Part shown: one piece after another, positions 8,417-15,819 of the stretch
Numbering within the stretch: position 1 is the stretch's first letter
How the letters are laid out: every line of letters starts with the position of its first letter
Virus record (IMG/VR): IMGVR_UViG_3300009551_000003
Coordinates: 1-64,000 of that record
Source: a virus
Length of the DNA stretch: 64,000 nt
Direction: 5' to 3' (one strand)
Translations under genes and position numbers: made by a program
Notes under the pieces: model-generated
Seen by the model: only the letters and a program-made list of their open reading frames with translations
What the model was told of the DNA's origin: nothing
Databases searched by the model: none

Positions 8417-8829
8417 CACAGGCCCCATCCTGCCATGTGCCAGAGCCAACCACTGCACAGGATGCTGAGCGGATACAGGAAAGAAGGGAGCGTGCCGGCG
8501 AGCGCGCTCATGGCCTTCTGCCCTTGGAAAATCAGCGGCTTCGGCAAAAACACCTGCAAGACAGCCATGGCACCGACCAGTGCATAGATCGACGGGAGGC
8601 CAAAAGTAGGGAACAGTGGCAGCATGAACCATGCCCAAAGAATCTGGGCAACCCAGCCGCGCCACCAAAGGATAGGCACGATCAGCGCCACTGCAATCGT
8701 TGTCGAGAACAAAGCGCCCCACGGGAAGCCTGCCTTCTCCGCTCGCGCTTTGCCCAACAATTTTGCCACTAGCTCGATCCTCTCGCGGACTTCGGCATCG
8801 GTTAGCTGGGAGGGCTTATCGGTCGTCAT
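8416..8829 (-). CDS. Multi-pass membrane protein
   Basis: 137 residues: a charged cytoplasmic N-terminus (ERIELVAKLLGKARAEKAG), then about three hydrophobic segments (ALFSTTIAVALIVPILWW; ILWAWFMLPLFPTFGL; SIYALVGAMAVLQVFL) and a further weak one near the end. A holin-like topology is conceivable, but no lysis genes are adjacent. Function unknown. Confidence 0.68.
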   Translation of the reverse strand: MTTDKPSQLTDAEVRERIELVAKLLGKARAEKAGFPWGALFSTTIAVALIVPILWWRGWVAQILWAWFMLPLFPTFGLPSIYALVGAMAVLQVFLPKPLIFQGQKAMSALAGTLPSFLYPLSILCSGWLWHMAGWGL

Positions 8830-8844
8830 TGGTCAATTACCTTT

Positions 8845-9051
8845 TCATGAGAGGAGGTCTTCGAGGCCGGCGTCTTCAGATGCCATCTCTTCATATCGCG
8901 TTCTGCGATCGTCAATCTCGCTCGGCTGCACCGAATAGTTGATGCAGTGAATCAGGAAAGCCTTGTCAGGTCCGCCGGCCAATGTCAAGCACAGTTGCGC
9001 GCAACGGGCACGCTCCTCCTCGACGTAGGCCATGGTGAGCTTGTCAGACAT
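8845..9051 (-). CDS. Hypothetical protein with ERARC motif
   Basis: 68 residues from the ATG at 9051, which overlaps the upstream stop as TGATG. The segment AYVEEERARCAQLCLTLA resembles the ER.RCA helix present in many small phage proteins of unknown role; another copy is in the gene at 12518-12886. Acidic C-terminus. Confidence 0.6.
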   Translation of the reverse strand: MSDKLTMAYVEEERARCAQLCLTLAGGPDKAFLIHCINYSVQPSEIDDRRTRYEEMASEDAGLEDLLS

Positions 9052-9308
9052 CAAAGCTCCTCGGGGATGCGACGGTAGCCGTTATTGTCGAGCAGATAAC
9101 GGAACTCAACCTCGGCGTCCAAGGCTGCTTGCTCTTCGGCCGTATGGCCATTGCGCGCGGCGGAAGCTTTCCAGTCCAAAACAAAGTCCCTTGAACCTTC
9201 TGCCGTCAGCCCGATATGAGCGCGCCACTTTGACCCGGCAATCTCGTAATACCAATAGGAAAGAACGCCGTTCCGAATTTTCCGATATATTTTAGCCGAA
9301 CAGATCAC
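9051..9308 (-). CDS. Hypothetical protein
   Basis: 85 residues with a Trp/Tyr-rich beta-like N-terminal half (NGVLSYWYYEIAGSKWRAHI) and a helical C-terminal half (TAEEQAALDAEVEFRYLL). No family recognised. Spaced three bases from the exonuclease gene downstream. Confidence 0.6.
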   Translation of the reverse strand: MICSAKIYRKIRNGVLSYWYYEIAGSKWRAHIGLTAEGSRDFVLDWKASAARNGHTAEEQAALDAEVEFRYLLDNNGYRRIPEEL

Positions 9309-9311
9309 TCC

Positions 9312-9956
9312 TCACTTCTCCTGCCAGTGCGACCAAACGCGATGGGCCTGCACGATGCAGTCATGGATCGGCTCGTGCGGATAGCCGGCCGGATCAAGAG
9401 CCGGGCCGATATCCATGATCCGCGACTGTGGAGTTTCCGCGCAGAACGTCCGCATGTCACGCGGTTTTTGATAGTACCACACTGGCTCTGTCTCTCCGAT
9501 CTGATCGGCGAGGTGTTCGATGTTGCTCAGATCGAATTGCGTGCCGTTGGCCCATATGCGCGGCGCGACGGCCGTGAACTCCCGCACGTGGCGGATGATA
9601 TCGGCTAGTGGCTGTTGATCGTCAGCGTGCCAGAGCCAATGCTCTTTGGCTCCCGGGCTCTGATCCATCCAGAATTTTTGCGTACTTTTGCTGACTTCGC
9701 GGCCAAGCGCAAGTTGATGTAGAATGCTCGGGAGGAGAAGCGACCGCTTACCGAATCGAAGCCCGTCGCGTTGACTGGCATCGAACTCGACCATGCCGAT
9801 CGACAAAATCAGAGCGTTGTGCTTGCTCAGCGACATCGTCTCGATATCGATCATGACATCGTAGACGAAGACCGTCTCCGGTTTCGGCTCGGCAGGGGTA
9901 GGTTCGCAATGAAACTCCGGGTCCCCAATGATCTCATTCATGCTGTTTACTTTCAT
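9312..9956 (-). CDS. DnaQ-fold 3'-5' exonuclease / exoribonuclease
   Basis: VMIDIETMSLSKHNALILSI carries the ExoI motif (D-x-E) and opens the fold. IWANGTQFDLSNIEHL is consistent with ExoII, and PHEPIHDCIVQAHRVW with the ExoIII His-Asp. The arrangement matches the Rv2179c-like 3'-5' exoribonuclease family common in phages. The protein would trim RNA or DNA ends with two metal ions. I chose the ATG at 9956, five bases beyond the upstream stop (214 residues); ATG at 9941 and longer starts remain possible. The neighbour ends in an SSB-like acidic tip, which fits a nucleic-acid-processing pair. Confidence 0.85.
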   Translation of the reverse strand: MKVNSMNEIIGDPEFHCEPTPAEPKPETVFVYDVMIDIETMSLSKHNALILSIGMVEFDASQRDGLRFGKRSLLLPSILHQLALGREVSKSTQKFWMDQSPGAKEHWLWHADDQQPLADIIRHVREFTAVAPRIWANGTQFDLSNIEHLADQIGETEPVWYYQKPRDMRTFCAETPQSRIMDIGPALDPAGYPHEPIHDCIVQAHRVWSHWQEK

Positions 9957-9960
9957 CTTT

Positions 9961-10353
9961 TCAGAAAGGAATATCATCGTCATCTCCATCAGGTTTCGGC
10001 CGTTGATGGTATTCTGCGATCGAGCGAACACGCCCGATCGAATAGCTGATTCCGGATGGCGTTCGGGTTTTGTCGCAACGAAACACCGTGTAGCCTGCCA
10101 TCAGCGCTTGAATGATCCAATGCACTGCCATGCCGATGCTACGCGTGTCAATCCCCACGTGACCTTTATTTCCCCAGTGATACTCGACAGGGCAGGCGCC
10201 GGTCTTTGGTTTTCCCGACCGGGCAGCCGCCGCGCGCACGTCATGGTCGATTGAGAAGTAGAACACCTCGGGCTCAGTTTCGGTCAGAGCGACCGCGATC
10301 TTGCCGGCGATCTGGCGATCAGTCTCAGCCGTGTTGATCTCTTTGAGATTCAT
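9961..10353 (-). CDS. Protein with SSB-like acidic C-terminal tip (DDDDIPF)
   Basis: 130 residues. The last seven, DDDDIPF, match the acidic tip with which bacterial SSB recruits RecO, RecQ, Exo I and other partners. The body (FYFSIDHDVRAAAARSGKPK, GHVGIDTRSIGMAVHWIIQA) does not obviously show an OB fold. Either it is a diverged ssDNA-binding protein or a protein that imitates the SSB tip to capture host repair proteins. The start at 10353 is fixed by an ATGA overlap with the upstream gene. Confidence 0.7.
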   Translation of the reverse strand: MNLKEINTAETDRQIAGKIAVALTETEPEVFYFSIDHDVRAAAARSGKPKTGACPVEYHWGNKGHVGIDTRSIGMAVHWIIQALMAGYTVFRCDKTRTPSGISYSIGRVRSIAEYHQRPKPDGDDDDIPF

Positions 10354-10511
10354 GAAGCGGTCCAATAATGCCACCATGCCCAGAGGACAGGCAGGACGCC
10401 GTGATCAACAAGATAGAACAGCACCGGCAAGGCGAACGCGAGCGTCAAGAGCGCACCGAACGCTATAAGCAAGAGACAGGCGGATATCCAAATCGTTTCC
10501 ACACGGTTCAT
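10350..10511 (-). CDS. Small two-helix membrane protein
   Basis: 53 residues: MNRVETIWISACLLLIAFG opens one long hydrophobic stretch through LTLAFALPVLFYLV, then a Trp-rich end (VLWAWWHYWTAS). The gene shares ATGA overlaps with both neighbours, which is strong support for translation despite its size. Function unknown. Confidence 0.65.
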   Translation of the reverse strand: MNRVETIWISACLLLIAFGALLTLAFALPVLFYLVDHGVLPVLWAWWHYWTAS

Positions 10512-10753
10512 GGTGCAGATTCCGCGTCGGCAGCCGATGGGCCAGCTACATCAGCGACCACTTCGTCGGTCAAGTCCTTGATACGCGCCTCCAGCTTCTC
10601 GCGTGAAATCTTCTTTACGCGTCGCGTGGCGTCACACATCACGAGCAGCCGCACCATCTCGTCTTCGTCGGGCTGCTTAGCAGTGCGTACACCTAGCTGA
10701 TATCCGAGAGCGCCGGCAGCAAGGACTAGTATGATGATTGCGATCGGGTCCAT
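10508..10753 (-). CDS. Membrane-anchored protein
   Basis: 81 residues from the ATG at 10753 (AAAAGG upstream). One N-terminal membrane helix (DPIAIIILVLAAGALGYQL) then a charged helical cytoplasmic part (VKKISREKLEARIKDLTDEV). No family recognised. Confidence 0.62.
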   Translation of the reverse strand: MDPIAIIILVLAAGALGYQLGVRTAKQPDEDEMVRLLVMCDATRRVKKISREKLEARIKDLTDEVVADVAGPSAADAESAP

Positions 10754-10754
10754 T

Positions 10755-11000
10755 TTAGAAATGCCTTTTAGCTGTCTCGTGCGCGGCAATAGCTTCCTCG
10801 GCCGCCGCGATAGCACGATCAATCATATACCGCAAGTCCCGAAGCTCGTTAACCGAGATTTTATTTGCTACCCATTGACAGCTATCGTTGAAGCCATCTC
10901 GAATCTTGAGGCTGCCGCCATGCGAATAGGTATGTTGCATCAGGCCGTCGCGATCGACTTCGAGGATCAATCGATCGTTGATCGTCATTCGAAATGACAT
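10755..11000 (-). CDS. Hypothetical protein
   Basis: 81 residues: a beta-rich first half (MTINDRLILEVDRDGLMQHT) and a helical second half (ELRDLRYMIDRAIAAAEEAI). Start is TGATG-coupled to the gene upstream. No family recognised. Confidence 0.62.
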   Translation of the reverse strand: MSFRMTINDRLILEVDRDGLMQHTYSHGGSLKIRDGFNDSCQWVANKISVNELRDLRYMIDRAIAAAEEAIAAHETAKRHF

Positions 11001-11410
11001 CAGCGTTTCTCCCGGGCCGCGTGATGCTTGTCAAAAAGCGCCGCGAGTTTCGTCTGGAGCGCAAACGTGTTCGCGCTGAAGGTCGCCACGCGCACGTTGT
11101 AGTCGCGCAGGAATATGCCAACAGATTCGTCATTGAAGCCCGGGCGAACGCAATAGTCGGCGAACTCAGAGGCGTTATCCGATTTGCGTGCAACGACAGA
11201 CACACCGTAGCGCTCCAGCATAGCACGTCCGGCTTCGGTGATCCTGACTTGCAACCCGCTCGTGGTATCGCGTTTGCTTACGAGCAACTGCCGATGCACG
11301 AGGCCACTGACTGCCGGCCCGAACTGGGGAGGCGAATAGAACCAACCTCCATCCTTGCATTGATCGGCGAGAGTGAGAACCCTGATCTGATCCTTGTTGA
11401 GCGTCTTCAT
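11000..11410 (-). CDS. Winged-helix-like regulator candidate
   Basis: 136 residues. The N-terminal part MKTLNKDQIRVLTLAD, GPAVSGLVHRQLLVSKR and VRITEAGRAMLERYG has the helix-helix-wing layout of winged-helix proteins reading like ...L...gLv......ItEaGr.... A second part (EFADYCVRPGFNDESVGIFL) is unassigned. ATGA overlap sets the start at 11410. Confidence 0.6.
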   Translation of the reverse strand: MKTLNKDQIRVLTLADQCKDGGWFYSPPQFGPAVSGLVHRQLLVSKRDTTSGLQVRITEAGRAMLERYGVSVVARKSDNASEFADYCVRPGFNDESVGIFLRDYNVRVATFSANTFALQTKLAALFDKHHAAREKR

Positions 11411-11661
11411 CTTACCCACGATGGCTTCTCCAATTGATCGAGACGACGCGCAAGCATCCAAAAATTGTAGTCTATCTCGGCCATCCGGAGCGGCCGTCCA
11501 ACGCCGTCGCCCCACGGGCCGGCCGCGCGAAAAGTCAGCGTAACAGTCAGATCGTCGGTCGGACGTTGCGTGGCAACGGCGATTGCCGCTACCGCCGCTG
11601 GCGCCACGGTTGCGAACGACGCGAGGCCGAAGAGTTTGAGAAGGTCCCTGCGATTAGCCAC
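11407..11661 (-). CDS. Small protein with Tat-type signal peptide
   Basis: 84 residues from a GTG at 11661 (GGAG nine bases upstream, 8-base overlap with the previous gene). The N-terminus ANRRDLLKLFGLASFATVAP has the twin-Arg motif RRDLLK followed by a hydrophobic segment ending AVAAIAVA, as in Tat signals. The C-terminus PLRMAEIDYNFWMLARRLDQ resembles the R.aEvD.NF..L..R...LE helix of phage tail proteins. A Tat-exported phage protein of this size is unusual; it might instead be a membrane anchor. Confidence 0.6.
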   Translation of the reverse strand: MANRRDLLKLFGLASFATVAPAAVAAIAVATQRPTDDLTVTLTFRAAGPWGDGVGRPLRMAEIDYNFWMLARRLDQLEKPSWVR

Positions 11662-11947
11662 GATACTTCGCTCCATCATCGATCGGCTCTAGTCCGGCGT
11701 GCGCGCGAATGATATCTCGCGCCAGCTTGATCTCCTGATGCGTGAGTTGAATATCAATATCGTGAATGACCTTCGGCCAGTACGCGCTCTCGAACCTCCC
11801 GGCCAATGCGACCGCATCCGAATTTGTGCTATTGGCTTTTGTGCACTTGCCATCTCGCCGCAGACATGAGCCGGTCGGCAGGAAATAAAATTCATTTCCC
11901 ATGTTGGCGTGGCACTCGCATCGATAGCTGTCATCACGCACTGACAC
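11654..11947 (-). CDS. Hypothetical Cys-rich protein
   Basis: About 97 residues from a GTG at 11947 (GGAG eight bases upstream); an ATG at 11977 would overlap the previous gene by 44 bases. YRCECHANMGNEFYFLPTGS and CLRRDGKCTKAN carry four Cys residues that could bind metal or form disulphides. The rest is helical (IQLTHQEIKLARDIIRAHAG). Confidence 0.55.
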   Translation of the reverse strand: MSVRDDSYRCECHANMGNEFYFLPTGSCLRRDGKCTKANSTNSDAVALAGRFESAYWPKVIHDIDIQLTHQEIKLARDIIRAHAGLEPIDDGAKYRG

Positions 11948-12173
11948 TGATTGTACTCCGCTTGTGCCGGTTGACAATTTGTTGCCGCGCTATTGCATCG
12001 CGGAGTCGGGCGTAAGCCCGGCGGCCATCATCGATCCGTTCGCCCATGTTGAATCCGGCGCCGTAGGAGGAAAGCATTTGCGCGACTTCGTCGGACGGCT
12101 CCAGCGGCATGAGAACCATCATCTCACGAGTCTGGGGTGCCTGTATCGTGCCTTTAGCCTTACGCGTTGCCAT
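11934..12173 (-). CDS. Hypothetical protein
   Basis: 79 residues. The segment GRRAYARLRDAIARQQ resembles GHALYATLRDQIARDQ in the protein at 16789-17022, and both follow an acidic strand-like start (LMPLEPSDEVAQML; ALPAEISDDAALIL), so the two are probable paralogues. Function unknown. Confidence 0.6.
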   Translation of the reverse strand: MATRKAKGTIQAPQTREMMVLMPLEPSDEVAQMLSSYGAGFNMGERIDDGRRAYARLRDAIARQQIVNRHKRSTISVSA

Positions 12174-12185
12174 TGATCCACCTTT

Positions 12186-12311
12186 TCACCAAAGCAAAAA
12201 TACGATATAGAGACTTCCAATCACGACCACTAGGTCGATCAACAGGAATAAAATACATCCCCAATTGGCGCCGCCGCTAAACTCGGTTGGCGCTTTCAAC
12301 TCGGTCGGCAT
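12186..12311 (-). CDS. Single-span mini-protein
   Basis: 41 residues: MPTELKAPTEFSGGANWG, then one membrane helix (CILFLLIDLVVVIGSLYIVF). A strong GGAGGGGAGC site precedes the ATG at 12311. Function unknown. Confidence 0.55.
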   Translation of the reverse strand: MPTELKAPTEFSGGANWGCILFLLIDLVVVIGSLYIVFLLW

Positions 12312-12335
12312 GCTCCCCTCCGGCGGATTGATTCA

Positions 12336-12521
12336 TCACGTTTCTCGCATGACTGCGATCAAGCTGTCAAGGCGCGTGACGACGTTATCCGCAGCTTGGT
12401 AGTTAAGAACGGCCGCCGTCAAGGCGCGTCGGGTAGCATCGTCCCCACTGATCAGGCTCGCCGTGGTATAGGCCTCTTTGACGGCCTCTTCAATTCCCGG
12501 GGACAGATAGGTATGGTTCAT
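12336..12521 (-). CDS. Hypothetical helical protein
   Basis: 61 residues, all helical by appearance (GIEEAVKEAYTTASLI; ALTAAVLNYQAADNVV). ATGA overlap with the gene upstream. No family recognised. Confidence 0.6.
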   Translation of the reverse strand: MNHTYLSPGIEEAVKEAYTTASLISGDDATRRALTAAVLNYQAADNVVTRLDSLIAVMRET

Positions 12522-12886
12522 GATCCGGCCTCAGTTCCGACGTTACCCCAGTCTTCGTTCTGATCAGCGATCTCCGCCGTGACCTTCGCATCCGGCTTCG
12601 GAGCTTTCCAGCCATCCCGTATCGCCCGCGAGACGAGCTTGAGGCTACGCGCCGTGCTCTCAAGACTGAGGGCCATGCGCTCCCATCCCGGCCTGACGCA
12701 CGTCACATTCTTGCCGAACGGCCAGAGGCCAGTACGCACCGTATAGGCTCCCTCATGGCGGGTCTGGGCGGCCCCAGCTATATGAACGCGCGCAAGCTCT
12801 TCGGCAAAGAACGCGCACCGCTCACGCTCGGCAAAGACAGCATCGGCTATTAAACTTCCGCATTGGTGATTTTGATCAGCGTTCAT
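12518..12886 (-). CDS. Hypothetical protein with ERERCA helix
   Basis: 122 residues. DAVFAERERCAFFAEELARV is the ER.RCA-type helix seen in many short phage proteins; RPGWERMALSLESTARSLKL forms a second helix. No enzyme motif is visible. Confidence 0.62.
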   Translation of the reverse strand: MNADQNHQCGSLIADAVFAERERCAFFAEELARVHIAGAAQTRHEGAYTVRTGLWPFGKNVTCVRPGWERMALSLESTARSLKLVSRAIRDGWKAPKPDAKVTAEIADQNEDWGNVGTEAGS

Positions 12887-13109
12887 CGTCGGGTATCCTC
12901 GTTGAAAAGCTTGCCATCGTCTTCATCGCCCGTTCGACGATGTCAGTGTCGATCTCGGCCAGCCGGTAAAGCTCCAGTCGGCGCAACGTGATCAGGAACT
13001 CCATTGCCTCGCCGCGCGTGAGTGCGTGCACGCCGAAATTGAAGGCGGGTTCGCCACTCGGCAAAGTGCCGTCGCGCACAAGCCTGTGCTTGATCGGATC
13101 GCGGCTCAT
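12876..13109 (-). CDS. Hypothetical protein
   Basis: 77 residues beginning MSRDPIKHRLVRDG at the ATG at 13109, which overlaps the upstream stop as ATGA. ALTRGEAMEFLITLRRLELY and DIVERAMKTMASFST are helices. No family recognised. Confidence 0.6.
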   Translation of the reverse strand: MSRDPIKHRLVRDGTLPSGEPAFNFGVHALTRGEAMEFLITLRRLELYRLAEIDTDIVERAMKTMASFSTRIPDDER

Positions 13110-13321
13110 AGGCATACAACTCCGATACGCTTCGACTGCGGATTGGCAAGAGCCTCTTCAAGTTGGCGAGAAAGTTCGGCATGCCCTTCGTGCTTCAACA
13201 GATACAGCGCCGCGTGCACCGGCCCACAGAATGCCGGCCGCTCGCCGTGGCCGCGCCAACTCAACACGACTTGACTTGTCTCGATCTGGCAGTTGCCGTA
13301 GTTGCACAGTCGATCCTTCAT
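13106..13321 (-). CDS. Small Cys-containing protein
   Basis: 71 residues, start MKDRLCNYGNCQIETSQ at 13321 (ATGA overlap). LCNYGNC and FCGPVHAALYLLKH could form a Cys2-Cys-His metal site. No family recognised. Confidence 0.58.
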   Translation of the reverse strand: MKDRLCNYGNCQIETSQVVLSWRGHGERPAFCGPVHAALYLLKHEGHAELSRQLEEALANPQSKRIGVVCL

Positions 13322-13533
13322 TTGCGCGGCCCCCATCCCATCACGCGGTTGACTTCTAGGACGAACCTGTCCCATTGCGTTCGGTTCAAAAATTCCGTCG
13401 CGCTCTGATCCGGCCCGTAAATCGACAGCGACAGTTCATCGTTTCCGTTTGAATGGCCCACAAGGCATCGACGGTCGTCGCCATCTTCAACATCATGATC
13501 CTCTTCGTCGAGAAATACGACAGCCTCGGTCAT
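13318..13533 (-). CDS. Hypothetical acidic protein
   Basis: 71 residues with an acidic first half (FLDEEDHDVEDGDDRRC) and a helical end (TEFLNRTQWDRFVLEVNRVM). Coupled to both neighbours by 4-base overlaps. No family recognised. Confidence 0.6.
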   Translation of the reverse strand: MTEAVVFLDEEDHDVEDGDDRRCLVGHSNGNDELSLSIYGPDQSATEFLNRTQWDRFVLEVNRVMGWGPRK

Positions 13534-13754
13534 TCGCCGGCCTCCAATTGCGTCAAGATGTGTTCGATCAGATACGCGATGTAGCCGGGATGATTCGCTT
13601 GTCCCAGCTTTCGATCTATTCGAGGCATCGCGGCATTGACGACCTCGGCCATCACGCGCTCATGAAAATTGGCCCTATCCTGTTTCCACAGGCGATGACA
13701 CGTCACAATCTCGGCCGGCGTAAGAAGGTCGCTCATCGTCAGGATGATCGTCAT
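13530..13754 (-). CDS. Hypothetical helical protein
   Basis: 74 residues; TPAEIVTCHRLWKQDRANFH and YIAYLIEHILTQLEAGE are helices. The ATG at 13754 is ATGA-coupled; an internal ATG at 13736 is an alternative. No family recognised. Confidence 0.58.
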   Translation of the reverse strand: MTIILTMSDLLTPAEIVTCHRLWKQDRANFHERVMAEVVNAAMPRIDRKLGQANHPGYIAYLIEHILTQLEAGE

Positions 13755-13927
13755 CGCACTCTTGTCCCTCCGGGATACCCATAGCGCTCGAAGATACGCT
13801 TGCGACGCTCTTCGGGGGACAGCTTCAACCGATCGAACTCCTCGAACATTGCCTCTTGCTCCGCGTCGAGCGCGAGCCCTTCAACCTCCATGATCTTCTT
13901 GAAGTTGTCTCTGCTGATAGTCGTCAT
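13751..13927 (-). CDS. Small charged helical protein
   Basis: 58 residues: MTTISRDNFKKIMEVEG followed by LDAEQEAMFEEFDRLKLSPE and a basic end. Bounded on both sides by ATGA/TGATG couplings (13754 and 13927), which supports translation. No family recognised. Confidence 0.6.
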   Translation of the reverse strand: MTTISRDNFKKIMEVEGLALDAEQEAMFEEFDRLKLSPEERRKRIFERYGYPGGTRVR

Positions 13928-14160
13928 CACGCGCTTCCCATCGCCGGCTCGAAGTAGGCATCAATGAATTGCTTCAGATCGGCGAACAGCTTCTCTGGAA
14001 TGTCTGGACGCTCTTGAATTTGCAACAGCCCACTATGCCAGCCTAGGAACAAGAGATGATCCATGGCACTCTCACGGCACTCCTCCTCAGTCGTGCCTAC
14101 AGCGAACGGAGGGCCTTCAGTGCCATCCTCTGCAACGTGATAGGCGATGAATTGGCTCAT
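13927..14160 (-). CDS. Hypothetical protein
   Basis: 77 residues from the ATG at 14160 (ATGA overlap). MSQFIAYHVAEDGTEGPPFA reads as a beta hairpin; the remainder is helical (KLFADLKQFIDAYFEPA). No family recognised. Confidence 0.58.
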   Translation of the reverse strand: MSQFIAYHVAEDGTEGPPFAVGTTEEECRESAMDHLLFLGWHSGLLQIQERPDIPEKLFADLKQFIDAYFEPAMGSA

Positions 14161-14279
14161 GGCGCACAAGTCCCGTAGCCGGTCACGTGACGGCCGTTGA
14201 CGATGCACTCGATCCTGACCACGTGAATATAGGTCAGCACAATCAGCCCGAATACTACGATGCCAAAGAGCAGCTTCAT
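14157..14279 (-). CDS. Single-span mini-protein
   Basis: 40 residues: MKLLFGIVVFGLIVLTYIHV is a membrane helix or signal anchor, and the short outer part CIVNGRHVTGYGTCAP contains two Cys that could form a disulphide. 4-base overlaps with both neighbours. Confidence 0.55.
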   Translation of the reverse strand: MKLLFGIVVFGLIVLTYIHVVRIECIVNGRHVTGYGTCAP

Positions 14280-14350
14280 GTCAGCATCCATATCAAGAGC
14301 AGCACCACAAGGAGCGTGCCTATTATCTGGAGCGGGCTGTCCGTGTGCAT
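14276..14350 (-). CDS. 24-residue single-span peptide
   Basis: MHTDSPLQIIGTLLVVLLLI plus WMLT, essentially one membrane helix. GGGAG precedes tandem ATGs at 14353 and 14350, and the stop overlaps the next start as ATGA. The overlaps on both sides are the main evidence that it is translated. Confidence 0.45.
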   Translation of the reverse strand: MHTDSPLQIIGTLLVVLLLIWMLT

Positions 14351-14847
14351 CATGACTCCCTCTCCCGGGGATGAAGAGCTACAACCGATGGAATGCGCTC
14401 AGGGTTCTCAACGCGCGGCGGCATGCCTCGCGCCAGTTGTTCCTTCACTTCAGGCGGATAATCCACAAGACAGTGACGCCAGACGTCCTCGATCGTAATC
14501 CAGAAATCCATCATGCGGACGCCGCCACGCCAGCGTCGCACGAGCCGATGGTGCCCGTCAACAATTGAAAACGCGCCGTCCGAGAACAGCACACCATAAC
14601 CGGGCTCGCGCAGTATTTTGGCAGGGAGCCCGGCAATTCTCGGCTCTTCGATGCCGCGATGCTTCATACACAGATCGTAGACTGCCTCGTCGAGGTCCAT
14701 CGTGATCCGGCGAAACTCCGCCGGCATCGCCGCGTGAAGACGCCCAAGCAACGTTGCGTTGAAGTGCAACATCCCGTTGCCGTGATAGTAGGAGAACACC
14801 TGATCAGTGTCGCGGTGATCCAGATCGATGACGTAATAAGGGCTCAT
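14350..14847 (-). CDS. ParB/Srx-like domain protein
   Basis: 165 residues from the ATG at 14847; the in-frame extension upstream is a shadow of neighbouring genes. YGVLFSDGAFSIVDGHHRLV places a DGHHR motif after a short strand, as in the ParB/sulfiredoxin-like nucleotide-binding fold. The N-terminal half is unassigned (YYVIDLDHRDTDQVFSYYHG). The catalytic status and role are unknown. Confidence 0.65.
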   Translation of the reverse strand: MSPYYVIDLDHRDTDQVFSYYHGNGMLHFNATLLGRLHAAMPAEFRRITMDLDEAVYDLCMKHRGIEEPRIAGLPAKILREPGYGVLFSDGAFSIVDGHHRLVRRWRGGVRMMDFWITIEDVWRHCLVDYPPEVKEQLARGMPPRVENPERIPSVVALHPRERES

Positions 14848-15020
14848 AACGTATGCTCCATCCACCAATTGGCGAGCTTGCGTGCTTGCGCATCGTTGTG
14901 GCAAATGATCTCGTCTTGGAACATCGTGCAGCCGATTGACTTCGCATAGCGATACATCGCCTCGAAGAGCTTCGCGGCTCGCCACTGTTGCTGCATCAGC
15001 GCTTCCACCTTGACGATCAT
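14844..15020 (-). CDS. Small protein, paralogue of 20490-20828
   Basis: 58 residues from the ATG at 15020. KLFEAMYRYAKSIGCTMFQD and DAQARKLANWWMEHTL match the C-terminal part of the protein at 20490-20828 (RYLEAVFIAYTIGIGCTV, AEQAKLLRSWWEEHRL). The shared A.YL.A...Y...IGCT and ..LLRSWWEEH pattern defines a small family within this genome. Function unknown. Confidence 0.65.
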   Translation of the reverse strand: MIVKVEALMQQQWRAAKLFEAMYRYAKSIGCTMFQDEIICHNDAQARKLANWWMEHTL

Positions 15021-15379
15021 GCCGCTTGCTCCTGCTTGCGCTCGGCTGCAATGTAGTCGGGCGTTGCCATGCCACGATGGGCACAACTATACGCAAACTT
15101 GCGCGCATGCTCACCATTGCAGAAGAACTTATCCACATAACTCTTGCCGTCCCACGTACCGAACGACCGGATGCTGCCGCCCGCACCGCGTTGCACAGAT
15201 ACTACGACTTCATTTGTCATCTTGCGACAATCAGCGATGGTCGTCGGCGGCTCGTCGCACACGATGTACCGCGAGAATTGGCTTTCAGTCATGTACACCC
15301 GATGCTGACGTTCGATCCAGTTGACTTTCGTTCGCTTGCGGATTGAACCGCCGCAATACCGGCAGAGAGGTTGCGTCAT
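15017..15379 (-). CDS. Zinc-finger-like protein
   Basis: 120 residues. The N-terminal CRYCGGSIRKR and the C-terminal FFCNGEHARKFAYSCAHRG give two Cys/His clusters that could chelate zinc, a layout seen in small phage treble-clef proteins. The middle (RQHRVYMTESQFSRYIVCDE) is unassigned. ATGA coupling on both sides. Confidence 0.62.
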   Translation of the reverse strand: MTQPLCRYCGGSIRKRTKVNWIERQHRVYMTESQFSRYIVCDEPPTTIADCRKMTNEVVVSVQRGAGGSIRSFGTWDGKSYVDKFFCNGEHARKFAYSCAHRGMATPDYIAAERKQEQAA

Positions 15380-15627
15380 CGGCGTACCTTCCGCTTGATT
15401 GGCTTGTAATTGGCAATGGCGGCATCATTAAGCGCGTCGAGATAGCTCTTCGTCGCCATTGCAACGGCATCCTCGGGGCTGGCACCGGAGCCGCCGTGCC
15501 CCTCGACTGACGCGCGCCAGAAGCCCAACTCGTCGTAGCGCTGCCAAATCTCAACGCGCCTCGCCACCGCTCCCGGTCGGAACGGAATCTTTTCGAAGGC
15601 TTCCATCAGATGTGTTTTGTAGCTCAT
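15376..15627 (-). CDS. Hypothetical protein
   Basis: 83 residues: EIWQRYDELGFWRASVEGHG reads as a beta-strand pair, and SPEDAVAMATKSYLDALND is a helix, a layout like small dsRNA-binding or HicB-type folds, but no specific match is visible. Basic tail KRKVRR. Confidence 0.58.
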   Translation of the reverse strand: MSYKTHLMEAFEKIPFRPGAVARRVEIWQRYDELGFWRASVEGHGGSGASPEDAVAMATKSYLDALNDAAIANYKPIKRKVRR

Positions 15628-15819
15628 GACGGTTCACTGTACAGTGCTCTATAGATGATCTGCATAACCGCTTCGTCGGCATCGCCGGCCGCTAAACGCC
15701 GCGAGCGCTACTACCTCGTCGGACACGGCGCGACTGTCCGGCGGCTCATTACGCATCAGCATGTTGACTGCCAAGTCAAGTCCACGGCGGTAGTCCGCGA
15801 TAGTTACTTCAGTCGTCAT
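15624..15819 (-). CDS. Small CDS that needs a +1 frame change
   Basis: From the ATG at 15819 the frame reads MTTEVTIADYRRGLDLAVNM and on to DEVVALAAF, then turns into SGRRCRRSG and stops at a TAG. The +1 frame from TTTA (plus positions 15693-15696) instead reads AAGDADEAVMQIIYRALYS and stops with an ATGA overlap on the next gene, exactly as genes in this array normally end. The intact product would be ~64 residues. It is either a recent mutation, a sequence error or a programmed shift. Confidence 0.45.
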